Origin: Marsupella aquatica
Taxonomy: Eukaryota > Marchantiophyta
Reading direction: 5' to 3'
DNA: 64,000 nt
NCBI GenBank assembly: GCA_973895155.1
Contig: OZ316892.1
Coordinates: 7,936,001 to 8,000,000, forward strand
Numbering within the stretch: position 1 is the stretch's first letter; each line of letters opens with the position of its first letter. The notes below the pieces were generated by a model. The model saw nothing but the letters and a program-made list of their open reading frames with translations. It made no database searches and had not been told where the DNA came from. A program made the translations under genes and the position numbers. Of this stretch, positions 34,201 through 47,200 are shown in pieces.

Positions 34201-35847
34201 AACGTAACAAATTGACTTCACCTAATTAGGAACACAAGGATTGCGAGGCGATTATTAATGACGATTCAATAGGCAGGATTTCAGACTATACCTTGATCAT
34301 GACGGGGAATCCAATTTCATGGGCAATTCTTATAGCTTCTTCGGTTGTCTGCACATTAATAGTTATCAATGGTCAACAATAATAACCCTGTTGTATTCAA
34401 GTGCGCCGGCAACTTCAGCCTGTGACAGGACTATCTTGTCCGTCCGTTTGTCTACTTATCTCCCCGGCTCCGACATGAACTGACATTTTCAGTTGTGATC
34501 ATCCACTGCTTCACGACTTTTTTTAAATGTCTTGTGAAAGCTGACGAATTCTAACTTTGTTCACATACTGCACATCATCCCATCATCGCTAATGACAAAA
34601 ATTAAGTTACTGGTAGGCACTTCATGGTGTCGCATTTCACCAGATAGTTCCAGGCATGATGAGAGACATTGCAAATACCTCTATGAGCCCTGCGCTGCCA
34701 GGAACGGTGGGCACACCGGCCTTCCTCATCGTTTCTCGCGCTGTAGCCTTGTCACCCATAACGCGAATGCTGTCGGGCTGCCAAGCCAGACAAGTGAGAG
34801 TGAGCCTCGAGAACTAGCCGATGTGAACCGACAGGCTTATCTACAGACGCATTCCTTCTGTATAGGTCCCAGAAAGTGACAGATGAGAAAATTCACTTTC
34901 TGACCGGTTTTAGAGGCTCACATTCGGACCAATGAAGTTCAGACTATGGTCCCTGCAGATGTCTACAAAAGTGGCATTCTCAGCAAGGAAACCATATCCA
35001 GGGTGCAGCATCGTACAACGGCGGCTCAGGGCTGCCGAGACGATGTTTGGAATATTCAAATAGCTGCAAAAAACAGTAAAACCGGTGGAATTTAAGTCAC
35101 TTTGCGCACTAGTGTACCATTCAGCAATGGCTTGGGTTTAGATTGATGACGCAAAGAAACAACTGAACCTTTCCACCCCCACAGATCACCAACGAACAGG
35201 AAGGTTGCAAAAGCCATCCCGCCCATATAGATCGACATGTACAAGTATCATGGAGCTTACGACTGACTACTAGGAGCCTCCCCGATGCAGACAGCTTCAT
35301 CAGCAAGTTGCACGTGAAGGGCCTGTCGGTCAATAGTGGAGTGTACTGCCACGCAGGGAATGCCCATCTCATGAGCTGTGCGGATAATACGCACTGCAAT
35401 TTCTCCCCTGTTGGCGACCAAGATCTTCTCATATTCGCAGGTGCTGACGAGTGCTCCACCTTGAGCTTTGCTACTTTTGCCTTTAGTCGACACTACGGCT
35501 GCCTGTTTCCATGCAGAGGACTCCTCGCCACACCGGAATCCAGAGCTGGCGCTTCTCACGTTTTGGAGAGCCCCACCAAGTACTTTCTGAGGGGCAGCGC
35601 AGCATGACCTGCCCTTAGGGGTCCCTCTGCTGCTGATGGGCACAACACCTGGAACCTGCGATGGTCAAAGAGCTCGCACGTTAAGAGAAAAATTCCGACC
35701 TGGAATAATGCGAGGAGGATCTCTACCTTCGTTCACCCTGATGGTTTTCCTCGGACAAAACACATGCAAGGAGGATGCATTATTCGTTCTGTACTTAGCA
35801 ATTCCCATCTGACCCGTCTCAGCTGTAATCGACGAAGCAGCGGCCAT
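31281..35847 (-). CDS. CAC2: Plastid biotin carboxylase subunit of acetyl-CoA carboxylase
   Basis: Fifteen exons in consistent phase encode 569 residues (high to low): 35847-35727, 35648-35261, 35063-34922, 34777-34679, 34348-34292, 34111-34040, 33674-33585, 33402-33343, 33140-32952, 32573-32481, 32376-32295, 32203-32097, 31948-31873, 31596-31550, 31367-31281. All introns are GT-AG. The enzyme carboxylates biotin on BCCP with ATP and bicarbonate, the first half-reaction of plastid fatty-acid synthesis. Residues 1 to ~110 are a Ser/Ala/Arg-rich transit-like extension. [13 protein letters not shown] (115-127) begins the enzyme fold, GGGGRGM (273-279) is the ATP-grasp glycine loop, and [14 protein letters not shown] spans the exon 9/10 junction (400-413). 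Length and order match the plant accC-type subunit. The last residues after PKHEAELQ are short and not conserved. The exon 2 acceptor was set at the second AG (GGTTCCAG|GTG) because only that keeps phase. Confidence 0.95.
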
Positions 35848-36900
35848 GATGATTCAACGACATTTCTTAAAGTTTCGGTAGGTCCTAATTAGACAAACGA
35901 ATAAAATTTGGGGAAGATAAGGGAGGGGGAAGCCGCAATTCAGTTCAGCGAATTTGAAAACCGACGAGCACCTAACAAACAATCAATATAGCTCCTGTAG
36001 AATTCTTCTCGACCTATTAACTGAGGCAGAAGTACGGAATGGGGTGAAGATAACTACCACTGCTGACGCTGGCGCGAATGTCATGGTCTCCATTCCGACG
36101 AAGAAAATTCCCGAGTGCAATAAGGGCTTTCCCTAACAAGAAGTGTTGGTACGCAGGGAGAATTCGATTCCTCACAAAGAGTCGCTGCCTGATTGATCGC
36201 CCTGCGCTACGTAGAGGTATGCGATCAGTAGCCAAGGTCGACTCTTCTAACTACTAGAGCTAACGAGACTTGCTACGCGGTTCAAATTCTTCAAAATGAA
36301 ACAAAGCAGCATTGTTGTTAGAGCTCGGCGCAGCAATCAGGTCCAAAATAAAGAAAGTATAGACCTCACAGCAGAGAGTCTCTCCATTACCTTCAGCGCT
36401 CTCTACTCTGCGATCAAGAGCACGTCCCCAATGCACCACACTGAAACCCAGAACTGAAGTATTAGACCTCACAACAGAGAGTCTCTCCTTCACGGCTCTC
36501 TACTCTGCGATCAAGAGCGGCCTCTCTGTTCTGGGAAAGCAATCAACAGCTCCACCTACGCCGAATCAGGGGTGTGCCCTACAGGACTTCGAATTCCTCG
36601 CGGCCTCTTGGGGATCGTCGCCCGTCACAGAATCAAATGGCGCTCCGTCTCTTGGGATGTTCGCTGCTTCCCACGTCGAAGCGATATCGCGCAGAGGATA
36701 CGCTGGTGCGGAAAGTCGAGATCGCAGCATGGAAGGGACCGAATGACTGATTCTTCCGAGCTCGAAATGCTCCGAACGAATTTTCCGACTTGTCACGATT
36801 GTGAGCAACATCCCCTCCGCCAACAAAGGCCAACATTTTGTCTTGTTTTTTCTCGGTTACACACTATTACTGTAATTATTACAGGATTCGCTCACAGTCA
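35848..36900. promoter_or_regulatory. CAC2 upstream region
   Basis: Non-coding sequence upstream of the CAC2 ATG. It holds an imperfect duplication of ~60 bp (36359-36421 and 36463-36518: TAGACCTCACA(G/A)CAGAGAGTC...TACTCTGCGATCAAGAGC). No TATA box or start site could be fixed. Confidence 0.4.
36359..36518. repeat. Two ~60-bp direct repeats
   Basis: The units at 36359-36421 and 36463-36518 share AGACCTCACA, CAGAGAGTCTCTCC and CTCTCTACTCTGCGATCAAG, separated by 41 bp. Confidence 0.85.
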
Positions 36901-37009
36901 TGTAAGGACCCAACAAACACTGAAAAAATAAGCCGAGAAAACATGGGGGAGAGATACTTGATGACCCCCAAAATGCAGAGTGTTACTTGATGGACCATCA
37001 TTGATCCCT

Positions 37010-37205
37010 ACCTTTGATAGACCTCAAATCAATGTACCCAAAAGCTCGTGGGTCCCATGGGGTCTATCAAGTAAGACCCATCATTGATCCAGATAGTAGA
37101 TAGACCTCAAATCAATAGTAGATAGACCTCAAATCAATAGTAGATAGACCTCAAATCAATGTACCCAAAAGCTCATGGGGTCCCATGGGGTCTATCAAGT
37201 AAGTT
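37010..37205. repeat. Nested tandem repeats with 22-bp core
   Basis: AGTAGATAGACCTCAAATCAAT occurs three times perfectly at 37095-37116, 37117-37138 and 37139-37160. The larger block GATAGACCTCAAATCAATGT...CCCATGGGGTCTATCAAGTAAG occurs at about 37016-37075 and 37142-37203. Words within it are partly palindromic (TGATAGACC against GGTCTATCA). Confidence 0.9.
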
Positions 37206-37209
37206 ATTT

Positions 37210-37885
37210 CAATTCAGGGGTCCATCAAGTACATCTCGGAATTTTCACAATTTTTGACAAATCATGACGCAAAGAGAAAAACACAGGCCCTGATTCAAGC
37301 AATTTATGATGTAATTTTCAAGGCTCAGATTCTCCTGCCGGAGTGAGGGGCGCTACATCCTGTTGACTACTACATTGTGAGTATTTATAATTTAAGTACT
37401 GTAGCCCAATGCTCATGTCTCTTTGAATAGCTTTGTGAATAATAAGCATGTTGAACATAAGTGTTATGGAGGGTAATTAGCATGGCCAGGTAATAATCCT
37501 TGTGGCAAGTTGCCCTGGCCGATGGATTTCAAGGATTTTGTGTGAGCTGCGGGGAAAGTGATGGGTTGGGAGAAAAAAGGTGTACAATGAATAGTATAAT
37601 ATCCTGGTTAGAGGGCATTTTCAGATAAAATGTCTCTGGTTTCCCTCAAAACAAGGGCATAGCTCAATTCTCACAATTCCTCTAAGTAGATACAACATCC
37701 AAAAATTCCTCACAGGTATAGGATGGGCTGTTGACTGAAATGTGCATAGCTCCCACCATGGTTGGGTAAGGGTAGACAAAATATAAAAACCTGTCTATAT
37801 TATACAAGCAATGTGTTCCTGAAAAAAGAGTGGTGAGTAGATTTGGGAGGCAACAACTTTAATTTCCATCTATTTGTAAATCCAC
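37210..37885. other. Intergenic, nothing recognised
   Basis: AT-rich sequence without a supported gene, RNA or repeat. Confidence 0.4.
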
Positions 37886-37887
37886 AA

Positions 37888-38680
37888 GGATGCATTTCAT
37901 GAAACTCTTCATGAGCCTGTGGTAGACGAGCTTGGCAGGTTCCTAGATATTGACTCTCTCCCACCCTCTGGCTTTGATGTTTCCTCTCCATGATTCCCAG
38001 CTCCAAGAAAAATGCACGGGCTTAAATTAAGAAAGGAAGAAGGAGGGCCGCAACCAAAAAAAGAAAGGTCTTCCTTTAATCATGAGCATTATGCGTGAAG
38101 CTGAATTAGGTTTTTTTTTAGGCAATGTTGTCAAGCCCATTCAATGACTAGCCAAGCCTGACCTCTGCTTGACATTTACGATATCATTGGTGTCGTTAGG
38201 TGCTACACTACAGGTTACGGGCTGAATTATGATTGAGATTTCATCTTGTACCCAAATTTATGGAAGAGCTTTTAAGCACATTGCCACTAAAGATGTTTGA
38301 ATTTACAATATTGTCACTGTTTTTTTTTTATTTACAAAAATGACATTGTTTCAGTGTATAGTTCCCCTAGTTACCTTGGTAAACTTGTTATTCGTATACA
38401 AAACAATGGCATTTTTATAAATACAGAAAAAAGTGGCAGTATTGTGAATTAGAACATCTTTAGTGGCAAAACAATCAAAAGCTGATTTGTGGAAGCCAAT
38501 GCTCTTATTTTTGGTACCTTAGGGCCAACACTTTGCATCAAAGCCTCTCCATTCGAGTGGTCTTACTGTGTTACGGTTAAGGGCTTTAGCTTTATATCAT
38601 ATCTCATGCATTCAACAATGTACTTTGGGAAGTGCTCCAATGACACTCCTGTCTTCATTGGGACTGTGCACAACGTAAGT
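37888..38680 (+). repeat. Long direct repeat, right copy (carries a MITE)
   Basis: Matches 28835-29410 in direct orientation, with a 217-bp MITE inserted at 38267-38483. Together the two copies bracket the CAC2 gene. No coding function was recognised. Confidence 0.85.
38267..38483. mobile_element. Mutator-like MITE with long terminal inverted repeats
   Basis: The ends are inverted copies over about 70-75 bp. The left starts AGCTTTTAAGCACATTGCCAC and the right, reverse-complemented, starts AGCTTTTGATTGTTTTGCCAC; both continue TAAAGATGTT...CAATA. Flanks are ATTTATGGAAG (38256-38266) and ATTTGTGGAAG (38485-38495), a 9-11-bp target duplication with one mismatch. The empty site is present in the paralogous copy at 29211-29229. 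Long inverted repeats plus a 9-11-bp duplication suit Mutator-type elements. There is no transposase, so it is non-autonomous. Confidence 0.85.
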
Positions 38681-38689
38681 CAGAATTAT

Positions 38690-41479
38690 AATAGTCATTC
38701 CTTTGTGAAGAACTGCACTTTTAAAGTGAATTATTATGATCAGCATGGTTGATAATCAGGTACAGTAGGGCTTGAACGACGGGAACTTGTGAGACTTGAT
38801 ACAGTTATCTATATTCACATTGTAATCTTCTATGGTCTTGGAAAGGAGAGGGCTAGGTCAGTGGTCAAATTGGTGCGTCTCACAAGCTAGGTTGAGTGGC
38901 TAAAATCGGGTGGCTTCTGGATTTGTGTTTGTCAGTGTTGGGAACCAAAGCTCCAATTCTTTCACACTGAGTCCATTTCAACCACATCTACAGGCAATGG
39001 GGGTCATTAGAAACAATAGAATACATGGCAACCATCCACAGTCTAAACACACAATAATCTAACATATACTGTAGTGGTCATCCTAAAGAATAGAATCAGC
39101 ATTACTTGCTCGATGCATAGGCCAACACATTCAAACTCAATATTCAGCATAGGAAGATTCTGCCCCAATTGAAGACTTCATCAAGAAATGAAAAGTTTTT
39201 AACTCTGTATTCTATGCCATCACACAAATTTTGCAATGTACTATCACTGCATTCCAATATACCATACTTTGTAACATGACACCGGAACTCCAAAACTGAG
39301 AATTGACCCCAACAAAGTGAGGAACTAGAAAGGACAACAGCCCACAGAGAGAACTGCAAATTTTAAATTCACATGATGAAGCCCACACCCGTTAGGGAAA
39401 AGATATGATTCATTTCATAGAGCACAGAGTCATTTTCACATCGGCACATGTCAATATTGGTTCTTCTTTGCAAATCCAGGGCGCATTGTATGACAGCTAT
39501 AGTACCTGGGTTAAATTCTCTAAATTCGCTTCCTGGTGTCCTTGATGACCACCAAAGAGTATGTCCTTTAATACACTCTTTCTTTCGTTTTCATTTTTCT
39601 CTGTCTTGAATGCACGCTAGGAAAGTTATCTGCGTTGCATATAGGAACAAATTGTTCTGATACCTCTTCCTTTCTAAGAGCACATAAGGAGCTGGGAAAT
39701 TAGAGGCACTAGAGTAGTCTACCCAGGATAACTCTAGTAACTTAATGTCCTTTCCACATTTGGCTTCGTAACTTTCCAAAATACTCGGTACTCTTCCGCA
39801 CATCCTTCTTCGGATTCTTTCCTAAGTTGTCTAGTCCAGTAATGCCATCAACAGCCACAGAAGCCCAATTCTGATATATGGAAATCCAATTCTGGACATC
39901 AAGGGAAAGTAATCAATTCTTCGAAAGGTACGGTACAGTTCTTAAATAGATTAGAGGGTGATAATATGGATTTTGTGATCATCCGCCTCAAGAATTATCA
40001 TGCTTCCAATCCCCTTTGTGCAACCCACAATGAGAATTTTGTAGACTATCAAATATAAGTAGAGGAAGAAGATGTATGACACGTGGGTATAGTCAGGAGA
40101 ATTAAGCTCTTCTCACCACTCAATGAGTGCTAGTCGGTGACAGATGTGGGTTCACAATTTCAGAGTTTTATCCTGGAAACAGACCAAAGCGATCAACTAT
40201 AGTATGGCTCTCCATCATAGGAAAGCGAGACCCCAAACACTGAGCTCTCCCCACTGTACCAAAACAAAGGATTTAAGATCCTATCTGAGTAGAAACCTCA
40301 GCAATGTGTTCAGGGGATAGATTGAACCCCCGGAAGAAGACTGGTGGACATCAAATTTGCACCTCTTCGCTCTGCACTCCATCATTTGTGACTACTAATG
40401 AACTAGAATGGTAAGGGAAAATTATCGTGCAGCAGGACTTCAAAACCTTAGCACGGATGGAAACATTTGGGTTTCACATTTCAGAGTTCAAGCAAGATTA
40501 CAAAAAGCAGCCAAGGGATAATACTATGGTAGACCTTAAACTCTGTGTTGCAAATGCAACCTACTCTTCTGCTTGCAAGATCTTGAACTACACCACGTCC
40601 AAATCAAAGTGACGGAGCACAAGGAAGCAACTCAAGCCACCGTCGTGTAGGTTGACTCCCTAGTCTGCTTGCATCAAAATCAGGCTCCCCATGAGTAGAA
40701 CTCAGAGGCAGCAGAAACCCTAGTTTCAAACATATTCTTCTGTATGCAATGCATGAATCCAAACCAAGGGACGAATTTGATTCAAGTGCATTTGATTTAT
40801 TCAAGTATGTCACCTCATGAGAGAGATTGGAAAAAAGCAGACTGGACAGACCATAACGGACCCGACAATTTTGAGTCTGGGGCCATGGAAGGAGACATCG
40901 AAGGTTACCAGATAAACTTCGTCACCAAGAAAGGGGATGCGACATCGATATGAGCCTGAGTTTCAGACAAACATGCTAATAAAACCGGACCGAGCACAAT
41001 CCAACTACAAACAGGACCCTATGGGCAACGTTTCCAAAATAAGCCATTAAGAGAGAAACAACAATTCAAAGTGCAGCAAAACCAAAAGAAGAAAGCGGTC
41101 ACAGTAGAATTGAGCACAACAGAAACACAGAAGAGTGGATTGCGAGATTTCCATGCTGCCAGCCTTTGCTGTTCAAGGAGCTCCTCTGGCATGGAAAGTC
41201 CAAGAATTCAAGGGAGTTTCTGGTGGAGGGCAGATGCCAGTAAGCCAAAGTGAAAAAAAGACAACTGCATCAATGTTCAAGCAACAAGACGAGAGCAAAA
41301 ATGGCATGTACTCAGAGGTATCAATAAGTAGAGAAGATCCTCCGTCCTTATCACAGATTCAAAATTCTGAAGAAGAAGGGGATGCATGCAAACCTGAAGG
41401 CGGGTGATCCACATTACACAATTTTACACTCCCGGTTCAATAATGTGATCATCCATCATCCGAGAAGAGGGCCAGGGCC
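38690..41479. other. Intergenic; possible leader of the ankyrin gene at its end
   Basis: No gene recognised. Open frames stay under 92 codons. One of them (41135-41407, Ser/Gln/Lys-rich) could be a 5' UTR or an unrecognised exon of the following gene. Confidence 0.35.
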
Positions 41480-44187
41480 ATGGCCATGGCCATGGCAGAT
41501 ACCCTAAACAGGGACGTGATCAAATTGCTCATATCCATCAGGGTAAGCACTTTCAGGGGTCAGCCACTCTTGTGGGAGGACTTTTATCTCCTTCTTTTCT
41601 TTTCCGGTTCTCTCACATTCTTTGGTGTCAATTTTGTAAGCCCTGTTTTTTCTCCTTCTTTTCATTTCCGGTTCTCGAACATTCTTTGGTGTCAATTTTG
41701 TAAGCCCCATTTATAAATTGTAACCCACTAGGGGCATTTTTCATTGTATTTGATATATACTTTGGTGTCAATTTAATTAGTTAACCATCCTTCCTTATGA
41801 ATCATAACCCACTTGGGATATTAAAGATTTTTCCTTTGTATTTGAATTGTTGTATGTGTGTCTTATACTGCAATATCATTGTATGGCAAAACCACCAAGA
41901 GATTGTTAATAGTAGGGCTGTCCTTACAACAGAGAAGTGAAGAAGTCACTATGTGAGGTGAAAATATAACTCTGAGGAAGTCATTGTCAGAGTCAGGATA
42001 TTCTGGTCAAGTTTTGAAAACGATTCAGTGGGTGAAGTTTGATAACACCCTCGTGAAAATGGTGTTAATGGACTCTTCCTCTGTATTCTCATTGACCATA
42101 ACCCCATCACCAACCTGGGGGATTCACTGATTTAAGTACGTTTGTTACTAGTGCGAATCAGGGCCACAGCTCCTCCCAAACACAGTTCTTCTAATGTTCA
42201 CTTGTCTGGTTTACACTGGATAACCCATCCCCTCTTGAGGGCCCATCGCCTGTACTGCCTTGGGGCAAACTGCCCACAGGGATTACAGCCTATAAACGCA
42301 TTAAGGGGATGGGTCACCCTACACATTGTTATTGATCATGGAGTGAGTTTTCCTCCCTGCTCTAGAACACTTAGGTCATTTGGGCATGTCAATTTTTGAA
42401 ATGAAGATTTCTGCCCAATTATGATGATTTTAGCCACGATGTAGTGGCTAGGATGGAACCTGATTTATTTTTAACATTCTCACATGAGACAGTTATAAAG
42501 GGATGCAGTTTCACATGACAGGACTCCCATGCCCCATCCATGAGTGGAATTTACTTTGGCAATTTCTGGACAAAATGAAATTAACATTGTCACATGAATG
42601 ACTTCCCAAGTAGCCACTAAAATTTCTTCACATGACCTGGCCAGATTTTAGTCACGTTTCTTTAACATGGCATAACATGGCACCTGTAGCCTGGAGTCAC
42701 ACTTACCAGGCTGAAGTCTTGCCAAAGTCACTTATGGTTGGGTCTCAAAAAATGGTATTCTATTCTAGTGTACTTGACACACCCTATTATTCTTTAATTA
42801 AACACTCACTTTATGCTTGACCACTTTTTCCCCTAGACCTGGCTGGGACATTGCTCCCTGATTTTTCCCCTCCCTTCTACACCTTGCACATATTTTAAAT
42901 AAATGTTAGCCATGCTCATCCTTGAACACTTCTTTTATTCTGTAAGTACTGAGCTCCTAGAAAGATGGGCGATGAAATATGGTGCTGGGTGCACCCATCA
43001 CACGTGCAGCATGCTATCAACAGTCAATTAGGTCAAAGCGCTCCATATTTGGAAACATGACATGAGAAATTTTGGCACATAGTACAATCACATGGCCAAG
43101 TCAGCTGCTCCCGGGGTGGTCATACCAACAAAAAGATGATTATGCATATGCACCACAAGTAGAGGAGTGCTGCCCTACAAAGATGAAGTTAATGAATCCT
43201 AGCATCCCCTAGTTTTTCCTTTGGCAACTCTACCCCCAATAAAGGATTTTGGGAAACACTTTCATCCTATAATTATGATCTATAAGCCATGGAAACCTTG
43301 TTTGGGTGATTTCACCTTACCTCAAAGTTGGGTTATCTCACCTTTGTACCTTTCACTTCTTTTTTGAAATAGAGGAAACCCCCGGCTAGCCGTAATCCAG
43401 CAGACGCGGGGGAAAGTCACCTTCACCTCTCTCTAAGATTGAGTATAACTACATTTACAAGACAAAAAGTTCAGATTTATAGCTTTGAATGCTTGGAAAG
43501 GAATCACTTCTAAAACATAGCGTGCTCAAGGTGCAGAAAGAATATTGGCCCTTAAATCTCACGGGACACCAATGGTCAAGTGATCTCATATTTAATTGTC
43601 TGTGAATGTTGAACTCTTCATACATCAAGTATAATGAACACGAAGATCAAAATCATCTCCTTCTTAGTCGCGAATGGCTCCACACTCCAGATCCCGGAGG
43701 GAGGATAGCCCTCATTTGGGCAGTTGTATTTGGGGACCGCTTGACTACCCGTAGAGTTATCAAGTACACTACTAAGAAGGCACTGAACATGGTGGATAAG
43801 CAAGGTTGCTCCGCTCTTCATTATGCTGTGATGGAGGGAAGAACTGATGTTGTCAAATCACTCCTCAAGAAAGGTGCACCTTACTAATGGCTAAATGTAG
43901 AACTGCTAGTCAGACCTTTGCCCAAGCAATAGACCAAATTAATAAACTATAAATTCTCTCTTCTATGGATTGTGTTTGCCCACCTTCATGCTACATTTAG
44001 TGTAAAGTTCAACAACTGGAAGTAGGCTCTGAAGTAGGCTTTGATATAGTAAATTAGTCAATCTAAAAAACATTGTAGCTTAGTCAACACTAAATATAAT
44101 GAGTGATAACAAAATGCATCATTTTAAAGAAAACATGAAACATAGTTGAGTTTCAGTTGTGTCACTGACTCATACTTACTTGAATTA

Positions 44188-44225
<38 letters not shown>

Positions 44226-47200
44226 TTGAGTATATTCACCCTGATCAGCACCTTTCCTTTGATCTGGGATTTGCTGCCTTCCACTCCCTTCAGCTGAAAT
44301 GACTACTTTGCCATTGTTTTTATTTGATTGATTAGAATGCCACTGTTTTGACCCAAGATTAACCTAAGTCAATTCTAAGGGGGTTACTATCTTGCATCGC
44401 TTCCTCCACCCTATCCAGACTGGATCCTTAAACAGGAGATATACCTCTTCCCTCTCTGTACATGCTCATCCTCTCCATACAATCATATAGTCCCCCCTTT
44501 CTGTGGGCCCTTCTGTGTATACTCCTCTCACCCCCGATACACACTCCTCTCAGCCCTATGGGGAGGGGGAGGGGGAGGGGGAACTGTGTGTGAGGTGATA
44601 TCATATTTATGTAAATGCATCCAGAGTACATACAGGGCTTGGGAGTATGTAAAGGGAGGTCCAATATGTGTGGGTAGATTGAAGGCAGTATGTACAAAGA
44701 AGGGGGATTCAAGAAGTGTGTATGTATGCACAAGGAGGAACATATGCATGAAAGTATAAATACAATCTAGATCGTCTGTGGGGATAGATGGGAACAATCT
44801 GGGCCGTTGATTCCAAAGAATAATCTGGGTTAGTACTGGGCTGAACAGTGACATTCTTCTAAATTAAATAGTCATAAAGCTATATTTCTGCCCAGAAACA
44901 CGGGCAAGGTCACAAATGTCAGTTCTAGGTAGCTTAATTTGATGAATTTTAATATGTGGTAATATTGGCATTCCATGTTTCTAGTACGTCTTGCACAATA
45001 TTAATTATCCTTAATTAAGTAAATAATGCCACACTGTCATGTTCATATTTCTGCCACCCTGGTTGTCACCTCAATATTGTTGTGGAATTATTGGTTTCAG
45101 GTGCTCAAGTGAACATCCCAAATAATCTTGGGATGACAGCGCTACACTATGCAGCTCAAACATTGAATGAGTTCATGATCAAAATGTTACTCAACCATAA
45201 TGCAAATAGGTTGAGTTTGGATCATCTAAAGCGACTTCCATATCATGTTGCTGTACAATGGGGCTGCAATCCTAACATACTTCAGATCCTTGAGCCAGAT
45301 GAGTTTGAAATTAGAGAGATGGGGCTGCCAAGTATGAGCACATCGCCCTAACTTGATGCTATAATGTTACATGTCTGTATTTGGTAGTTACAAATCTAAT
45401 CGGGCCATTATTGATTCAATTTGTGGTTTTATTTGAGGGCTTTTATTCAGTACTCTTACCTAGGTATTCTAATTTTGTGGATTTTATATTCTCACCTGGA
45501 TAGCATAAAATTTATCGCAATGGTGAATATTCAAATTTTTTGAATAATTTGAAATTATTCATAAAGGTCATGTTTATGAATTTGAAATTATTGAAATTTG
45601 AATTTGAAAAAGTATTCATAAAGGTCATGTTTATGCAGATTTTAAAAGAGATTGTTGTTACTTTATTTATTCTTACAGAAGATACCAGATAGAAAATTCC
45701 ATTTCCATGTGTGTCTTGAAACTGAGGGAGGAAGCAGACACTGAGACAGAGAGAATGATTCACTCCTCTTTTGCTTTCAAGCTTGGTCTTCCCAATCCCA
45801 CAATTCAAGTTGTTGCAGCTAATCAGGGTTTTCTTGTGCAGCTAATCAATTTGAGAGAACACATATTAAGATCAAGAACAGGCTGAGCTAGAGTCAATGA
45901 TTGGTAGTATCCCACTTCATTTTGCGCCAGAAACAATGCCTGGACAAGATTCATGGTGCAAAATTTTGGATTGCCACAAATTAGAAGTACTAGTCTGACT
46001 GCCCGAGCTTTGCTAAGGCCCATGGTTGCCTTCCCAACCTGTGACCTCACCCTGAAATTTGCCGCCACCCAAGTCTGTGTAGAGGCTTCACTCTAGACCA
46101 CAGGAGTGTAGCTTTGATCACAATTATTAGTGAGATTTTCTACATTGTGGAAGTACAATAGCTCATCCAGATGGTTTATTGCAAATGTAGGTCCAGATGC
46201 ACTCCCAGGAACTGAAAGATACGATTGTTTTGCTGAAGAAGAGACATCAGGAAGCAACTATGTGGTTAGGAAGTGGGTGCTAGCAGCGAAGAAGTATGCT
46301 GGAAACATTGAAAAGGCTCGTTCAAGAGACCATGCAATGAATCAACTAAGAAAAGAAATGGAGATCTGTGAACAAAACATGACAAAATTCCTTGAAAGTT
46401 GTAGATTGAATTTTGAATTCAAAAAAAGGCATCCACTTCACCAATTTAGAAAGGTTTGTGACAAATTTACTCATGTTTTTCTCTCCACTGTAATTTTTCA
46501 TTAGTTTGTTCAAGAAAACTAAATAAGCTTTACATGCATGTACCCCTTATGACTATTAGTACATTGTCAGTAGCCATGAAAATAGTGGCATACTTGTATT
46601 TAAAGTATGAAAGTTCAAACTTCTATGGACTTTTATGATCCTCTCTAGTGTTTGGTTTTTGATCTTCTACAAGTGAAGTTTTTCAGTTGTCTTAATCTCA
46701 TATACTTTTTTTTAATTTATACACAAATCCATGCACATACATGGGAGGGTATGCATGTTGGGTTAGTGTCAATGCCTCACAATCAAAAACACTTATTGGT
46801 TTTTCACCTATGCTATGTATGGGCAGGGTATTAAGATTGCTAATCTTCTCCTGCACATCCCCAGCAAGGGAGACAAGGCAATCAAATTTATACTTGAAAT
46901 TGTCAAGAAGGCCCTAGGTAAATTAGAGCATAAACTCACTGACTCACCAGAATGGATATTGATTTTTTAAACTTAATTAAAGACTTTATCCTATTGCCAC
47001 CTTTGAGTTTTCCCTTAGTTTTTCCTTGATGGCAATAAGCATAAAGGCTTTGAATTTGTGACAGTTTTGGAGGAATAAATCTGGTAAATGATGCAGCTCA
47101 TTGAAGTACATATTAATACATGCATATAAATATGGAAAACAAATGTTTTCTGATGCACTCTTAGGGAATATAATATACATGTAAAGTAACACAAGATGAA

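Noticed and set aside
36130-36260. tRNA-like segment with a TTCGATTCC word
   Set aside because: I could not build a proper acceptor stem, D-arm and T-stem on either strand.
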